32,643 bases of DNA from an uncultured Lachnospiraceae bacterium. Lineage in GTDB: Bacteria > Bacillota > Clostridia > Lachnospirales > Lachnospiraceae. The stretch spans positions 1 through 32,643 of the forward strand of contig CAMVCQ010000014.1 in NCBI GenBank assembly GCA_947166015.1, in the 5' to 3' direction. The translations under genes were made by a program, and so were the position numbers. A model generated the notes under the pieces. It was not told where the DNA came from and did no database searches. It saw only the letters and a program-made list of their open reading frames with translations. Within the stretch, counting starts at the first letter, position 1, and the number at the start of each line of letters is the position of its first letter. Positions 15,196 to 23,223 of this stretch are shown piece by piece.

Positions 15196-17751
15196 ATGGG
15201 ACTTATTACAAAGATTTTTGGTACACACAGTGAACGCGAATTGAAGCGCGTGTATCCGATAGTTGACAAAATTGAAGCATTAGAGCCACAGATGGAGGCT
15301 TTGTCGGATGATGAGCTTCGTGCAAAAACGGACGAGTTCAAGGGAAGACTTGAAAAAGGAGAGACGTTGGATCAGCTTTTGCCTGAAGCCTATGCTGTAG
15401 TCAGGGAGGCATCCAAAAGAACAATAGGTTTAAGACATTTCAGGGTTCAGCTTATAGGTGGAGTTATCCTTCATCAGGGCCGTATAACCGAGATGCGTAC
15501 AGGTGAAGGAAAAACTCTTGTTTCAACTCTGCCTGCTTATCTGAATGCATTGACCGGGGATGGTGTACATATAGTAACCGTCAATGATTACCTTGCAAAC
15601 CGTGATGCCGAGTGGATGGGACAGATCCACAGATTTCTCGGACTTTCGGTGGGTGTCATACTAAACAGTATGGATTCCGATGCCCGCAGGGAAGCGTACA
15701 ACTGCGATATCACATATGCTACAAACAACGAGCTTGGATTTGACTATCTGAGAGACAATATGGTCATCTACAAAGAGCAGCTTGTCCAGAGAAAGCTCAA
15801 CTACGCAATCGTGGACGAGGTCGACTCTGTTCTTATCGATGAGGCGAGAACTCCTCTTATCATATCAGGTTCCTCCGGCAAGTCTACAAAAATTTATGAG
15901 GCTTGTGATAATTTCGTGCGCCAATTGAAACGCGGAACCGAAAAAGAACTCTCAAAAATGGACATAATCATGCAGGAGGATTCCCAGGAAACAGGGGATT
16001 ATGTTGCAAATGAAAAAGAAAAAACAGCAAACCTCACTCAGCAGGGTGTGGAAAAAGCGGAGAGATTTTTCCATTTGGAGAACTTAGCAGACCCCGAAAA
16101 CCTCGAGATCCAGCATTGTATAAACCTTGCTCTTCGTGCACACAGCCTTATGCACCGCGACAAGGATTATGTGGTACAGGACGACCAGGTCCTGATAGTT
16201 GACGAGTTCACCGGCCGTATCATGCCGGGAAGAAGGTATTCGGATGGACTTCATCAGGCTATAGAAGCAAAAGAAAAGGTAAAGGTTAAGCGTGAGTCCA
16301 AAACTCTTGCGACTATCACCTTCCAGAACTTTTTCAATAAATACAACAAAAAATGCGGTATGACCGGTACTGCGGTCACCGAAGAAAAGGAGTTCCGTGA
16401 GATCTACGGAATGGACGTTGTCGAGGTTCCGACAAACCTCCCCGTTGCCCGTATCGATCATCAGGATTCCGTGTACAAAACAAAACGCGAAAAGCTAAAC
16501 GCTGTTGTCGAGGATATCAAAGAGAGCCACGCAAAAGGACAGCCGGTGCTTGTCGGAACGATAAATATCGATGCTTCCGAGGAGCTTTCGCAGATGCTTA
16601 ACAAAAATGGTATCAAGCACAAAGTCCTCAATGCCAAATTCCACGAGATGGAGGCTGAGATCATAGCCGATGCCGGACAAAAAGGTGCGGTCACGATCGC
16701 GACCAACATGGCCGGTCGTGGTACGGATATCCAGCTTGGCGAGGGCGTAAAAGAGCTTGGCGGTCTGAAGATAATAGGTACCGAAAGACACGAATCAAGG
16801 CGTATAGACAACCAGCTGCGCGGTCGTGCCGGTCGTCAGGGAGATCCCGGTGAGTCCAAGTTCTATATCTCACTTGAAGATGATCTGATGAGACTTTTCG
16901 GTGCGCAAAATCTGATGAATATGTTCAACTCTCTCGGAATTCCGGAGGGAGAGCAGATCCAGCACAAAATGCTCACAAACTCTATTGAGCGCGCACAGAG
17001 AAAGATCGAGAGCAACAACTACGCTATTCGTAAAAACCTTCTTGATTACGATCAGGTCAACAACGAACAGCGCGAGATCATATACGCAGAGCGTTTCAAG
17101 GTGCTCGACGGCGACAACATGCGCGAATCAATCCTTGGTATGATAGAGGAGCAGGTTGAAAGATATGTCGGACACGTGATAGGAGAGGACCAGACGCCTA
17201 CAGCCGAAAACATAAAAGAGCTCAATGAGCTTTTGCTGCCCATTATTCCACTTGAGCCTATCAAGTTCAGCGAGTGCGAGGGCTTAAACAAAAATGAACT
17301 GACACAGGAGATCAAAGAGAAGGCTCTGACTCTGTACGAGAGCAAGGAGGCTGAGTTTGATGAGCCTGAGCAGATCCGCGAGATTGAGCGTGTCATCATC
17401 CTCAGAGTCACTGACTCACACTGGATGAATCATATCGATGATATGGATCAGCTTCGTCAGGGAATAGGACTTCAGAGTCTCGGACAGAGAGATCCTGTTG
17501 TTGAGTACAGGATGCAGGGATTTGACATGTTTGAGGAAATGATCACATCGATCCGTGAGGAGACGGTCAGAACACTTATGCATGTTCGTATAGAGCAAAA
17601 GGTTGAAAGAGAGCAGGTTGCAGAGGTGACGGGAACCAACAAGGATGATTCCGGAGTGGTATCTCAGAGAAAGTCCGAAAAAGTCGGACGCAATGACCCC
17701 TGCCCGTGCGGATCAGGCAAAAAGTACAAGTACTGTCACGGTCGTATGTGA
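15196..17751 (+). CDS. secA: Preprotein translocase ATPase SecA
   Basis: Motor of the Sec export pathway; it drives unfolded preproteins through SecYEG. The 851-residue protein has the DEAD-like Walker A region [10 protein letters not shown] (near 100-109), the Walker B-type [17 protein letters not shown], the preprotein cross-linking domain, the helicase half with [13 protein letters not shown], the helical wing and scaffold, and the C-terminal zinc-binding tail [18 protein letters not shown], which contacts SecB or lipid. Length is typical of clostridial SecA. AAAAGGA precedes ATG 15196. It heads the transcript secA-prfB-cheW-hom, with gaps of 22, 12 and -8 bases. Confidence 0.98.
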   Translation: MGLITKIFGTHSERELKRVYPIVDKIEALEPQMEALSDDELRAKTDEFKGRLEKGETLDQLLPEAYAVVREASKRTIGLRHFRVQLIGGVILHQGRITEMRTGEGKTLVSTLPAYLNALTGDGVHIVTVNDYLANRDAEWMGQIHRFLGLSVGVILNSMDSDARREAYNCDITYATNNELGFDYLRDNMVIYKEQLVQRKLNYAIVDEVDSVLIDEARTPLIISGSSGKSTKIYEACDNFVRQLKRGTEKELSKMDIIMQEDSQETGDYVANEKEKTANLTQQGVEKAERFFHLENLADPENLEIQHCINLALRAHSLMHRDKDYVVQDDQVLIVDEFTGRIMPGRRYSDGLHQAIEAKEKVKVKRESKTLATITFQNFFNKYNKKCGMTGTAVTEEKEFREIYGMDVVEVPTNLPVARIDHQDSVYKTKREKLNAVVEDIKESHAKGQPVLVGTINIDASEELSQMLNKNGIKHKVLNAKFHEMEAEIIADAGQKGAVTIATNMAGRGTDIQLGEGVKELGGLKIIGTERHESRRIDNQLRGRAGRQGDPGESKFYISLEDDLMRLFGAQNLMNMFNSLGIPEGEQIQHKMLTNSIERAQRKIESNNYAIRKNLLDYDQVNNEQREIIYAERFKVLDGDNMRESILGMIEEQVERYVGHVIGEDQTPTAENIKELNELLLPIIPLEPIKFSECEGLNKNELTQEIKEKALTLYESKEAEFDEPEQIREIERVIILRVTDSHWMNHIDDMDQLRQGIGLQSLGQRDPVVEYRMQGFDMFEEMITSIREETVRTLMHVRIEQKVEREQVAEVTGTNKDDSGVVSQRKSEKVGRNDPCPCGSGKKYKYCHGRM

Positions 17752-17773
17752 TCGCAGTACGAAAGGAAACAAA

Positions 17774-18880
17774 ATGGTTGAGTTAGACAATATAAAGATC
17801 GAATTAAACGGATTCGAAAAACCACTTGAGCAGATAAGGGATTCGCTCAATCTTGAAGACAAAAGGCTTCGTGTCGAGGAGCTCGAGCGCAACATGGAGG
17901 CTCCGAATTTTTGGGATGATGCCGAGGCGGCAAGTGCTTCGATGAAGGAAGCCAAGGATTTAAAAGATATCATCGGACAGGTTGAGAAGCTTGAATCTGA
18001 CTATGAGGATATTCTTACACTCATTGAAATGGGAAATGAAGAAAACGACGAATCTCTGGTGGATGAGGTAAAAGAAGAATTCGAAGATTTCAAAACAAGA
18101 TTTGACAATTTGAGAATATCCACAATGCTTACCGGCGAGTATGATATGGAAAATGCGATACTTACGTTGCACGCCGGTGCGGGTGGTACGGAAAGCTGTG
18201 ACTGGGCCAGCATGCTCTGCCGCATGTACGAGAGATGGGCGGACAAAAAAGGCTACAAGGTCACTGTTCTTGATTCACTGGATGGAGACGAAGCCGGTTT
18301 GAAATCGGTCACTCTTCAGATAGAGGGAACAAATGTCTACGGATATCTCAAAAGCGAGCATGGAGTACACCGTCTGGTGCGCATTTCTCCGTTCAATGCT
18401 CAGGGAAAAAGGCAGACATCCTTTGTATCCTGCGATGTTATGCCGGATATTGAACGGGATATCGACATAGAGATAAATGATGATGACATCAGGATCGACA
18501 CCTACAGATCGAGTGGTGCGGGCGGTCAGCACATCAACAAAACATCATCTGCGATCAGGATCACTCACTTCCCTACCGGAATAGTGGTTCAGTGCCAGAA
18601 TGAGCGTTCACAGCATATGAACAAAGACAAGGCTATGCAGATGCTCAAGACAAAGCTTCTCATATTGAAGCAGCAGGAAAACCTTGACAAGGAGTCAGAC
18701 ATCAGGGGAGAGATCATGGAAAACGGATTCGGAAGCCAGATCAGATCCTATGTCATGCAGCCGTATACGCTGGTCAAGGACCTTCGTACAGAGGCGGAAA
18801 CAGGCAATGTTTCGGCAGTTATGGACGGAGACATAGACATGTTTATGAATGCGTATCTGAAGTGGGTTAATGAAAAATAA
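17774..18880 (+). CDS. prfB: Peptide chain release factor 2
   Basis: RF2 recognises UGA and UAA stop codons and triggers peptide release. It has the SPF recognition tripeptide at 205-207 and the GGQ catalytic loop at 250-252 (SGAGGQHINKTSSAIR). I start it at ATG 17774, behind AAAGGA (17762-17767), which gives 368 residues, the normal size. The frame is open upstream to 17645 but that is inside secA. The frame runs straight through the region where many prfB genes carry an in-frame TGA and +1 programmed frameshift: here DSLNLEDKR is encoded without a stop, so the autoregulatory frameshift is absent. Confidence 0.97.
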   Translation: MVELDNIKIELNGFEKPLEQIRDSLNLEDKRLRVEELERNMEAPNFWDDAEAASASMKEAKDLKDIIGQVEKLESDYEDILTLIEMGNEENDESLVDEVKEEFEDFKTRFDNLRISTMLTGEYDMENAILTLHAGAGGTESCDWASMLCRMYERWADKKGYKVTVLDSLDGDEAGLKSVTLQIEGTNVYGYLKSEHGVHRLVRISPFNAQGKRQTSFVSCDVMPDIERDIDIEINDDDIRIDTYRSSGAGGQHINKTSSAIRITHFPTGIVVQCQNERSQHMNKDKAMQMLKTKLLILKQQENLDKESDIRGEIMENGFGSQIRSYVMQPYTLVKDLRTEAETGNVSAVMDGDIDMFMNAYLKWVNEK

Positions 18881-18892
18881 AGTGAGGTGCCT

Positions 18893-19615
18893 ATGAAGCA
18901 GGTAGTCAGCTTTCTTATAAACGGAAAAGAGTTTGGCCTTGATATGACCAGGACCAAGACTATTGACAATCCCAGAGAGCTTATCATCAGGGATGATCAG
19001 CCGGATTTTGTCCAGGGTGTGATGAATATCCATGGAGAGATGATCCCTATAGTTGATGTAGCTCAGAGGATGCAGCTTCCCGAGATCGACCCGTCAGAGA
19101 TCGATGAGATTGAAAAAAGGGTGCTTGTATTTTTGAATAAGTCAGGCAACTATGGAATACCTGTAGATGCGGTTACGGAGATATTTAGGGTGGACGATGC
19201 CGATGTTCAGCGGATCCCGAGCTTTTTCTCCGGGAGTGAGACTGATTACACGGAGTGCATTGTAAAAAAAGGCAATTCACTTGTGCTCGTCCTTGATCCG
19301 GACAGATTCCTCCTTCCCAAGCAGTGGGATGAGATGATTGTTCTCATGGAAAACATAGAAAAAGAACGCATAGAGGAAGAAAAAAGAAAGCGTGAAGAAC
19401 TCAGGCGCAAAAAAGAAGAAGAAAAAAGAAAAAGAGAAGAAGAGATGAAAGCCATGGCTGAGGCTCAAAACGCCGAAGCGCAGGCCGACGCCGACGCCGA
19501 AAAAGCCGAGGACAATACAGAAACACAAACCGAAAACGACGCCGATAAAACTGTCGAGAAAAACGACGCACAAGATGAAGCGCCGCAGGAAGGAGATAAA
19601 TCAGAAAATGACTAA
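18893..19615 (+). CDS. CheW-domain chemotaxis protein with long charged tail
   Basis: A CheW-like coupling protein links chemoreceptors to the CheA kinase. Residues 1-150 form the CheW fold: MKQVVSFLINGKEFGLDM, GVMNIHGEMIPIVDVAQRM, YGIPVDAVTEIFRV and LVLVLDPDRFL. A classical CheW ends there. This one adds about 90 residues: a lysine/arginine/glutamate stretch likely to form a single charged helix (EEEKRKREELRRKKEEEKRK), then a disordered acidic Ala/Asp/Asn/Thr tail. I prefer ATG 18893, with GAGGTG at 18884-18889, over a GTG six bases earlier. It follows prfB by 12 bases and its stop overlaps the start of hom. Whether it works as CheW or as a CheV-like scaffold is not known; no receiver domain is present. 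Confidence 0.85.
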   Translation: MKQVVSFLINGKEFGLDMTRTKTIDNPRELIIRDDQPDFVQGVMNIHGEMIPIVDVAQRMQLPEIDPSEIDEIEKRVLVFLNKSGNYGIPVDAVTEIFRVDDADVQRIPSFFSGSETDYTECIVKKGNSLVLVLDPDRFLLPKQWDEMIVLMENIEKERIEEEKRKREELRRKKEEEKRKREEEMKAMAEAQNAEAQADADAEKAEDNTETQTENDADKTVEKNDAQDEAPQEGDKSEND

Positions 19616-20804
19616 TGTAGCCATACTTGGATACGGAACTATAGGTTCAGGTGTAGCCAAAGTTATAAAAGAAAATCAGGATGTAATTAAACTCAATTCG
19701 GGAGATGACATAAAAGTCTCAAAAATCCTCGATCTAAGGGATTTTCCGGGCGACGAGAACGAATCCTTGATCACTCATGATTATGAAGAAATCGTAAATG
19801 ATCCGGACATCGATATAGTAGTTGAAACGATGGGAGGCACTAAGCCTGCCTTTGATTTTGTCAAAAGAGCGATCCTCGCCGGAAAAAGCGTATGTACATC
19901 AAACAAAGCGCTTGTGGCAGATCATGGAACAGAGCTTATCCGCACTGCAAAAGAAAAAAATGTCAAGTTCTACTTTGAGGCAAGTGTGGGTGGCGGCATC
20001 CCGATCCTCAGACCGCTCAAAACCTGCATCGTAGCTGATCAGGTCGAATCGATCCGAGGAATCCTGAACGGAACGACCAACTTTATCCTTACAAAAATGG
20101 AAAAAGACGGCGCTTCCTACGAGGATGTACTCAAGGAGGCACAGTCATTGGGTTATGCGGAAGCTGATCCGACAGCCGACGTGGAGGGCTTTGATACCTG
20201 CAGGAAAATAGCTATTCTTACAGCGCTTACCTATGGTGCACAGGTTGATTATCAGGATATAGATACAAAAGGTATCACTCAGATAACATCTGAGGATATG
20301 GAATACGCTCAAAAAATAAACCGAAAGATCAAGCTTCTCGGAATGAGCAAAAAAGAAAACGGAAAGCTCTATGCTCTTGTAGCTCCGTACATGCTTGATG
20401 AAAACGATCCTCTTTTCCCCGTTAGCGGAGTGTTTAACGCTATTACGGTCAAGGGCAATATGCTCGGAGATGTGATGTTCTACGGACAGGGAGCCGGAAA
20501 AGAAGCGACTGCAAGTGCGGTTGTCACAGACATCGTTGAGGCGGTAAAAAAACACGGCGAACCGCTTGATATCAGATGGGAAGCCGAGAAACTCACGGTT
20601 GAGTCTGCAGATGAACTTGAGGACAGGTTCTTTGTGAGACTTTCATCTCAGGATGCTGCGGCTGCGGATACACTGCTTGATTATGAGAGGATCGAGGGTG
20701 TGATCCCCGGAGAAGTGGGATTTATCACGAAAAAAATGACCTACACGGAGCTTCAGGGAAAACTTGACGGCCTGAACGCGCTTTCGGTCATCAGATATGC
20801 CTGA
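19608..20804 (+). CDS. hom: Homoserine dehydrogenase
   Basis: NAD(P)-dependent reduction of aspartate semialdehyde to homoserine, the branch point to threonine and methionine. The dinucleotide-binding motif GYGTIGSGV lies at residues 8-16, followed by VVETMGGTKPAFDFVKRAI and GKSVCTSNKALVADHG; the substrate-binding signature LNGTTNFILTKM and DVEGFDTCRKIAILTALTYG follow. The last 80 residues (FFVRLSSQDAAAADTLLDY...) resemble an ACT regulatory domain. ATG 19608 gives 398 residues and follows AAGGAG (19590-19595); the upstream frame to 19575 lies inside cheW and is ignored. Its start overlaps the cheW stop by 8 bases, so the two are coupled. Confidence 0.95.
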   Translation: MTNVAILGYGTIGSGVAKVIKENQDVIKLNSGDDIKVSKILDLRDFPGDENESLITHDYEEIVNDPDIDIVVETMGGTKPAFDFVKRAILAGKSVCTSNKALVADHGTELIRTAKEKNVKFYFEASVGGGIPILRPLKTCIVADQVESIRGILNGTTNFILTKMEKDGASYEDVLKEAQSLGYAEADPTADVEGFDTCRKIAILTALTYGAQVDYQDIDTKGITQITSEDMEYAQKINRKIKLLGMSKKENGKLYALVAPYMLDENDPLFPVSGVFNAITVKGNMLGDVMFYGQGAGKEATASAVVTDIVEAVKKHGEPLDIRWEAEKLTVESADELEDRFFVRLSSQDAAAADTLLDYERIEGVIPGEVGFITKKMTYTELQGKLDGLNALSVIRYA

Positions 20805-20827
20805 GATTTCAAAGCATAAGGTATAAT
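20799..20827 (+). promoter_or_regulatory. Possible promoter of the 266-aa membrane protein
   Basis: A perfect TATAAT (20822-20827) sits 27 bases before the ATG, but the expected -35 position reads GCCTGA, which is poor. The call rests on the -10 alone. Confidence 0.35.
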
Positions 20828-20854
20828 TAAAAGCACTCCGGAGGAGAAAAGGGT

Positions 20855-21655
20855 ATGGTTACAACCGGACAGATATTGGGGATGATACTTGCCATCGTGA
20901 TACCGATGGCTGCGGTAGTTGTCCTTCAAAGACAGATCATGAAAAAACTCAAGAAAAAGGGCATTTTCACCTGCTTTGTGTACGGTATGCTGGGATATTG
21001 CTGGCAGATGATCCTCTATGCTTTTGTCCACTCCTGGGTAGTCGGATTTCTCGGACAGTATGATTTTTTCAAGGCCGGATTCGGATATATCCTTGCAATG
21101 ATGATAAATGCGATCGTATACGCATTTTTTGTGGTACTTGCCACCTCGTGGTGTTTGTATCTCGCCAATATGAGAATTCGCGAGTTTGACAGGGGCGTGC
21201 CGATCGGTGTCGGTTATGCCGCAGCGTATATATTCTGGAGTTATCTGTTTGCTTACGGAATAGCGCTTTTCTACGGGATCCAGATAAAAACAGGAAGCTT
21301 CCAAGGAAGTGACGAGATCAAGGAAAAGATATTCTCTCTCTCTGTTGAAAATATGTACCTCTATATCGCCGATATGATCATTTTTCTGCTGATCATGGCC
21401 GGTACGCTTGTGCTGATGAGCCATTTTTTCACAAAGGGAGAAAAAGGAAAAATGATCCTCGTGCCTTTGCTTTCACAGTATGTGATCAATTTCCTCGATT
21501 CATTTTTGCCGTATATGCTGCCTGAAGTGGCATCATCGATCATCTACCACCTTGTTACGGGGACGATGGCTGTATACGGATTGTGGCTGATATATGGGTA
21601 TATAAAAAGCGGCCGCCTTGAACTATTGCCGGGGAGAAAAACCTCCGAGGAATGA
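20855..21655 (+). CDS. Polytopic membrane protein, possibly YhfC-like
   Basis: A 266-residue membrane protein with about seven predicted helices, beginning GQILGMILAIVIPMAAVVVL, then a basic loop (RQIMKKLKKK) that should be cytoplasmic. The overall pattern resembles the YhfC family of putative intramembrane proteases, but I cannot point to a convincing catalytic motif, so the family link is weak. GGAGGAG (20840-20846) sets the start. It follows hom by 50 bases and is convergent with cheY; no clear terminator is visible in 21656-21715. Confidence 0.65.
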   Translation: MVTTGQILGMILAIVIPMAAVVVLQRQIMKKLKKKGIFTCFVYGMLGYCWQMILYAFVHSWVVGFLGQYDFFKAGFGYILAMMINAIVYAFFVVLATSWCLYLANMRIREFDRGVPIGVGYAAAYIFWSYLFAYGIALFYGIQIKTGSFQGSDEIKEKIFSLSVENMYLYIADMIIFLLIMAGTLVLMSHFFTKGEKGKMILVPLLSQYVINFLDSFLPYMLPEVASSIIYHLVTGTMAVYGLWLIYGYIKSGRLELLPGRKTSEE

Positions 21656-21715
21656 TCAAGGGCGACAGCCTCTGATTGAAATTCGTATTTATGATGAGTG
21701 ATCCTATAGACTTTT

Positions 21716-22075
21716 TCAGCCTATGATTGACTCAATAACTGATTCAATTTGGTCGGGATCAAACGGTTTCTGCATAAACTCGAGTGCACCGCGTTTGATT
21801 GCTTCGACCATTTTTTCTTTTTGTCCTGCGGCGGTGACCATGATCACATTTGCTTCAGGATCCTCGTCGATGATGACATCAAGCGCTCCCAATCCGTCCA
21901 TTTCGGGCATTGTGATGTCAAGTGTTACAAGATCGGGTTTGAATTCACGGTATTTTTCTATACCTTCAATTCCGTTTTTTGCTTCGGCTACAACCTCGTG
22001 ACCAAATCCCTGAAGGATGTTTGATAACATTCGACGTGAGGTGCGTGAGTCGTCTACTATCAATATTCTAGCCAT
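21716..22075 (-). CDS. cheY: CheY-type single-domain response regulator
   Basis: A 119-residue stand-alone receiver domain. The acidic pocket is D8 and D9 (VDDS), the phosphoacceptor is D53 (LDITMPEMDG), the switch threonine is T81 (VTAAG) and the conserved lysine is K103 (QKPF). No output domain is present, so it acts by protein-protein contact, most likely with the flagellar switch or a signalling partner. GAGAGG upstream sets the start. It lies 32 bases downstream of the CheX-like gene on the same strand and the two probably form one transcript, pairing a response regulator with its phosphatase. Confidence 0.92.
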   Translation of the reverse strand: MARILIVDDSRTSRRMLSNILQGFGHEVVAEAKNGIEGIEKYREFKPDLVTLDITMPEMDGLGALDVIIDEDPEANVIMVTAAGQKEKMVEAIKRGALEFMQKPFDPDQIESVIESIIG

Positions 22076-22107
22076 TTTTATATCCTCTCTTCTGTAATAA
22101 TACCAAA

Positions 22108-22977
22108 TTAATTGAACTGCACGATGATGTGGCTTTCTTTGCCTTCCAGATAGATAGGAAGTGAATAGTACTCCCCGGTCACATCGATTTCTTTGTCAAA
22201 TGAAAGCTGTGGAGGCATCATATCCAGAGAAATGTTCTGGAAGCTAAGCTCTGCGGCGTAAAGGCCGTTTACGCAGTTCGTGAACTCTGCGATGGAATCA
22301 AGGGCATCCTCGTCAACTGTCGGGAATTCCTCTTTTGCATATCCGTCTGCAAGAGCCAAAATATCATCATTTTCACCGGTGAAACCGAGTGTGAGCTCAT
22401 AGTCGCCGATTATCTTCTGGTATGCGGCGTACTTGGGAAGCTTGTCTGATACAAAACAACCCGGTGCTATACGCACGTATGAACTGATAAACCTGATGAT
22501 GTTTCTCAATGTTAGTCCGATCAGATCAAGGTATCTTTTGTCCTTCACATCAACAAAAGCCGGAAGCATTCCCTCGATGTTGCCGTCTCTTATTGCTTTC
22601 ATGATGGAATTGGAAAAATCGTTCTCTTTCTGAAAAGCGGTGAGATTGTAATCAATCTCGTCATTTGTAAGGCAACCGTTTTCGTCCAGAGCCTGCACAA
22701 AAAGCAGGTAAGGATTGCTTTGAAGTCCCAAAAGATAGTTTACATCTGATTCTGTCAGATATCCCTTTTTGACAGCCAGATCGCCGAAGCGCTCATCCGA
22801 CTGTACCTGGAGATAGTTAAGTTCCATAACCTGGCTGCTTGTCAACAACCCCTCGCTCTCTGCGATCAGACCAAGCTTAACACGGTTAGCTTTTATGTAG
22901 GTCATGCAGGCGGAGAACTGCTCAGCGGTTATTTTCTGGTTTTCAACAAGATAGTTTCCAAAAAATTGACTAAACAT
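22108..22977 (-). CDS. CheX-like phosphatase-domain protein with N-terminal helical region
   Basis: The C-terminal part (about 150-289) looks like the CheC/CheX fold that dephosphorylates CheY-P. The active-site helix is DSIAEFTNCVNG, giving D227, E231, N234 and G238 in the D-x3-E-x2-N-x3-G spacing. The N-terminal 150 residues hold two similar helical units, GLLTSSQVMELNYLQ and GYLTESDVNYLLGLQ, of the kind seen in MshEN-like regulatory domains; this part is absent from classical CheX (about 155 residues). AAAGGAGA upstream sets the start, and a good promoter lies at 23007-23035. With cheY directly downstream, CheY-P is the likely substrate. Confidence 0.8.
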   Translation of the reverse strand: MFSQFFGNYLVENQKITAEQFSACMTYIKANRVKLGLIAESEGLLTSSQVMELNYLQVQSDERFGDLAVKKGYLTESDVNYLLGLQSNPYLLFVQALDENGCLTNDEIDYNLTAFQKENDFSNSIMKAIRDGNIEGMLPAFVDVKDKRYLDLIGLTLRNIIRFISSYVRIAPGCFVSDKLPKYAAYQKIIGDYELTLGFTGENDDILALADGYAKEEFPTVDEDALDSIAEFTNCVNGLYAAELSFQNISLDMMPPQLSFDKEIDVTGEYYSLPIYLEGKESHIIVQFN

Positions 22978-23006
22978 AAAAATCTCCTTTCAAGTCTACT
23001 CGTTAC

Positions 23007-23035
23007 ATTATACTATAAGCAAAAAAAATATGCAA
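23007..23035 (-). promoter_or_regulatory. Promoter of the cheX-cheY operon
   Basis: Read on the - strand: TTGCAT (23030-23035), 17-base spacer, TATAAT (23007-23012). It is a sigma-A type, not the sigma-28 type common for chemotaxis genes. Confidence 0.8.
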
Positions 23036-23060
23036 GAAAAAAATGTGCCGTTGTCGATTT

Positions 23061-23129
23061 AGTATGACGGAAAAAATGAGTTCAGTATGTCAGAAAAAAC
23101 ACAATTGGAATGACAGAAAAAAATATACT
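23061..23129. repeat. Three tandem 23-bp repeats between divergent promoters
   Basis: Units start at 23061, 23084 and 23107 and share the core (A/G)-G-(T/A)-ATG-(A/T)-C-(A/G)-GAAAAAA. The period is exactly 23 bases twice. They lie between the -35 of cheX (23030) and the -35 of purB (23131), the place expected for a regulator. The last unit abuts the purB -35. Confidence 0.7.
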
Positions 23130-23130
23130 G

Positions 23131-23159
23131 TTGTAAATTCATAAAAAAAATGCTATTAT
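23131..23159 (+). promoter_or_regulatory. purB promoter with extended -10
   Basis: TTGTAA (23131-23136), 17-base spacer, TATTAT (23154-23159), with TGC (23151-23153) as an extended -10. Confidence 0.8.
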
Positions 23160-23173
23160 GTGTAGTGGTATTT

Positions 23174-23190
23174 GCGGAAATAGTTTCCGC
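23174..23190 (+). other. Hairpin at the 5' end of the purB leader
   Basis: GCGGAAATAGTTTCCGC is a perfect 7-bp inverted repeat with a 3-base loop. It begins about 14 bases after the -10 element, so it would sit near the 5' end of the purB mRNA, as a stabilising hairpin or an operator. Confidence 0.55.
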
Positions 23191-23223
23191 GGGAGTATTT
23201 TTAGTATGATCAGGAGGATAAAA

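Noticed and set aside
17645-17773. Extended N-terminus of prfB
   Set aside because: It lies inside secA; ATG 17774 has a ribosome binding site and gives the normal RF2 start.
19575-19607. Extended N-terminus of hom
   Set aside because: It lies inside the cheW tail; the Rossmann motif begins at the expected distance from ATG 19608.
21656-21715. Terminator between the membrane protein gene and cheY
   Set aside because: No stable stem with a T tract could be found on either strand by eye.
23158-23223. Extended N-terminus of purB
   Set aside because: The ATG is inside the -10 element, so it cannot be translated from this promoter; GGAGG points to ATG 23224.
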